7,003 bases of DNA from Limnochordia bacterium (GTDB lineage: Bacteria > Bacillota > Limnochordia > Darwinibacteriales > B1SED10-159), in NCBI GenBank assembly GCA_007132255.1, contig SLOZ01000177.1, positions 1 through 7,003 on the forward strand, given 5' to 3'. Numbering within the stretch: the stretch's first letter is position 1; each line of letters opens with the position of its first letter. Shown in pieces: positions 5,726 through 7,003 of this stretch. Below the pieces are notes generated by a model. That model had not been told where the DNA came from. It saw only the letters and a program-made list of their open reading frames with translations, and made no database searches. The translations under genes were made by a program, and so were the position numbers.

Positions 5726-6792
5726 GTCTGCACCATTTGCGTAACCAATCTAAACTTGTCGATACTGACGCCAGGTGGGCAGCTATCACTATTGGCCAAA
5801 ATGTAGCGTTGAGTCCCCATGCGTGCCAGGAGTTCTGCAACATAGGTTTCCAGTTGGTCCATACTGGCTTGGAGGAACACGGTCGGTTCAATACCGCCGA
5901 TGAGGGCTATGTGTTTCGGCAAAATCTCCTGAGCTTCCCATAGCTCGATATCCCCCGTAGGTGGGGGCGAGATGGATTCAACACAGTCGATGTTTGTCTG
6001 TCCCATAGCGGGAAGCAAAGCCCGCAGATGCCCACAAGCGTGATGGATCAGCAGTTTGTGGGCATCGTGAATCATCTCACCCCAGGCATTAATTTCGGGA
6101 GCGGCATACCGTGCAAAGTACCCCGGGCTGATATTCGTCGTTGAACTATCTTCCCAAAATATAAAGGCTTCGGCTTCGGCGTCGACGGAGATCTCCACGG
6201 TCTTCAGGGAGTTCGCCTGCATAGCGGCTAAGGTCGCTTCTACGACCTCAGGAAAATCCATTAGGGCATACACTAGATTTTCTGTGCCCACCCAGAACTC
6301 CAGCAGCGACTGAAAACTGGTTTTTGACTCCGAACCAATGATCGGTAGATAGAGCCCAGAATCGCCCAAACGCTGATAGTCCTCTGCGAACTTTGCCATG
6401 TTCGGCTCGATGACGGTATGCTCGTTGATATATGTGAGTACCTCAAAATCCTTGGCAGTCGTCACAGGATGATCCACAATAAACCAGGTGTTTCCTAACT
6501 GAGAATAAACATGGCGGGCCTGCAGGGTCCCTACTGGAGTTTCGTAGCGAGTGAATTTCTCCTGCCCCCTCACTTCTTCCCGCAACGTACAGCTCCTATA
6601 CTTCTTTACAAACAGACAATGAGAGCCGCGCAGCAGTGGGTCTGCTCCGATGTCCTGCAGAAAGGCCAATTGGCCCCGCTCCCTAATCTCGCTGGGGAAT
6701 GTTTCCCAAATATACGCCAGAAAAGGCGACCATGGTACGCGGTCTACTGCTTCGCCTCGTAAGGCTGCAAGTATTCGTTCTTTGGGTCTCAC
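5716..6792 (-). CDS. UroD-superfamily cobamide methyltransferase-like protein
   Basis: A 358-residue cytoplasmic protein of the uroporphyrinogen decarboxylase superfamily. The N-terminus MRPKERILAALRGEAVDRVP is the typical opening of this group. It contains HHACGH (250-255) and a later SCPPGV (337-342). His251, Cys253 and Cys338 match the H-x-C...C zinc site of MtaA/MtbA/CmuA methyltransferases, and true HemE decarboxylases lack this site. Members move a methyl group between a corrinoid protein and an acceptor thiol such as coenzyme M or tetrahydrofolate; the substrate cannot be read from sequence. No corrinoid protein is encoded in the window. The GTG at 6792 is preferred to an in-frame GTG at 6819, because AAGGGGTGA (6805-6797) precedes it and the family begins at MRPKERI. 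The stop sits inside a 12-bp hairpin. A partial gene lies 122 nt upstream on the same strand. Confidence 0.88.
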   Translation of the reverse strand: MRPKERILAALRGEAVDRVPWSPFLAYIWETFPSEIRERGQLAFLQDIGADPLLRGSHCLFVKKYRSCTLREEVRGQEKFTRYETPVGTLQARHVYSQLGNTWFIVDHPVTTAKDFEVLTYINEHTVIEPNMAKFAEDYQRLGDSGLYLPIIGSESKTSFQSLLEFWVGTENLVYALMDFPEVVEATLAAMQANSLKTVEISVDAEAEAFIFWEDSSTTNISPGYFARYAAPEINAWGEMIHDAHKLLIHHACGHLRALLPAMGQTNIDCVESISPPPTGDIELWEAQEILPKHIALIGGIEPTVFLQASMDQLETYVAELLARMGTQRYILANSDSCPPGVSIDKFRLVTQMVQTKR

Positions 6793-6796
6793 TTCG

Positions 6797-6805
6797 TCAC
6801 CCCTT
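6797..6805 (-). promoter_or_regulatory. Ribosome binding site for the UroD-family gene
   Basis: On the minus strand AAGGGGTGA closely matches the anti-Shine-Dalgarno complement and stands just before GTG 6792. It decides for that start over GTG 6819, which would add nine residues (MRPEGRGDE) that carry no family resemblance. Confidence 0.65.
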
Positions 6806-6892
6806 CCCTCTGGTCTCACCTACAAAATATACGGGCATGACCTTCAAGTGCGCGCGCGTTCTCTCCACTATTCATCTGCAGCAGACCAAATG

Positions 6893-6925
6893 GCTCCTAC
6901 TGCTCCTACTGCTCCTACTGCTCCT
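6893..6925. repeat. 9-bp tandem repeat, 3.7 copies
   Basis: GCTCCTACT is repeated perfectly at 6893-6901, 6902-6910 and 6911-6919, with a partial copy GCTCCT at 6920-6925. On the minus strand each unit reads AGTAGGAGC. Each unit therefore holds a TAG stop in the frame of the upstream gene and an AGGAG like a ribosome site. It lies about 100 nt before the UroD-family start. The rest of 6820-7003 has a CG-alternating run at about 6850-6858 and no convincing promoter. Confidence 0.9.
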
Positions 6926-7003
6926 CTGTGTAACTATTTGCCAATATGAGAAAGACACTGGCTGTCCACGTATAGGCCAAGTCACAAAGGCCTTCGCCCG
7001 TAA
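6915..7003 (-). CDS. C-terminal end of upstream gene, probably glycoside hydrolase (partial)
   Basis: Reading leftwards from the right edge, one frame gives 28 residues beginning TGEGLCD, then LAYTWTASVFLILA, then a polar tail ending EEQ and TAG (6917-6915). The wording 'PLTGEG...YTWTASVFL.L' is reminiscent of the last strand and helix of (alpha/alpha)6 glycoside hydrolases such as GH63- or trehalase-like enzymes. The truncated preceding codon ends in TT, which fits the expected hydrophobic residue before TGEG. The gene starts outside the window and runs in the same direction as the UroD-family gene. A second minus frame is also open here but is Arg/Ser-repetitive and implausible. Assignment rests on a very short segment. 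Confidence 0.45.
   Translation of the reverse strand, partial: TGEGLCDLAYTWTASVFLILANSYTEEQ

Noticed and set aside
6893..6925. CRISPR-like or ribosomal-site array
   Set aside because: Units are only 9 bp and directly contiguous, without spacers.
6650..6949. + strand open frame ending in an APT repeat
   Set aside because: It overlaps the start of the UroD-family gene on the other strand, and its APTAPT run is only the 9-bp repeat read in this frame.

Overview
The window is an ordinary-looking bacterial chromosomal segment of roughly 50% GC. It carries four complete protein genes, a partial one at the right edge, and several well-formed hairpins or terminators. The best taxonomic guess is a spirochaete (Spirochaetota). 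The reasons are a formylglycine-generating-enzyme-like (SUMF1-fold) lipoprotein with wording typical of Treponema/Spirochaeta paralogues (YWTPGNYASGATA, then NNLGFRFVRSQ), a relaxed lipobox (MTTS-C), and a secreted BspA-type leucine-rich-repeat protein. This is inference from remembered families; no marker gene is present. The first gene pair also occurs widely in Bacillota.

Layout: (i) 1-535 holds no assignable gene. It has a very strong intrinsic terminator at 141-182 and a plausible promoter at 248-277. (ii) 536-2299, + strand, is a two-gene unit: a macro-domain protein with a helical, XRE-like C-terminal domain, then a von Willebrand A (VWA) protein with a complete metal-binding MIDAS. 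A textbook terminator at 2339-2365 closes it. (iii) 2366-2707 is a non-coding leader with an A-rich tract and several dyads. (iv) 2708-3871, + strand, is the SUMF1-fold lipoprotein. (v) 4013-5551, + strand, is the secreted BspA-type LRR protein with a duplicated unnamed C-terminal domain. (vi) A 12-bp perfect hairpin at 5698-5725 lies between convergent genes. (vii) 5716-6792, - strand, is a uroporphyrinogen-decarboxylase-superfamily protein of the cobamide methyltransferase (MtaA/MtbA/CmuA-like) type with its zinc ligands. (viii) 6915-7003, - strand, is the C-terminal end of an upstream gene, probably a glycoside hydrolase. Its stop codon lies in a 9-bp tandem repeat.

The macro+VWA pair looks like a stand-alone intracellular stress or nucleotide-signalling module, flanked by its own terminators. 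The lipoprotein and LRR protein are both exported, which suggests a surface-display region. The methyltransferase-like gene and the partial hydrolase on the opposite strand are probably an unrelated metabolic unit.

The most interesting lead is the C-terminal tail of the SUMF1-fold lipoprotein (about 3764-3856). It keeps the fold's length and its closing residues, but the usual consensus residues are replaced almost entirely through NNY codons. This is the pattern expected of a variable region written by a diversity-generating retroelement (DGR). No reverse transcriptase or template repeat is present in the window, so this remains a hypothesis.
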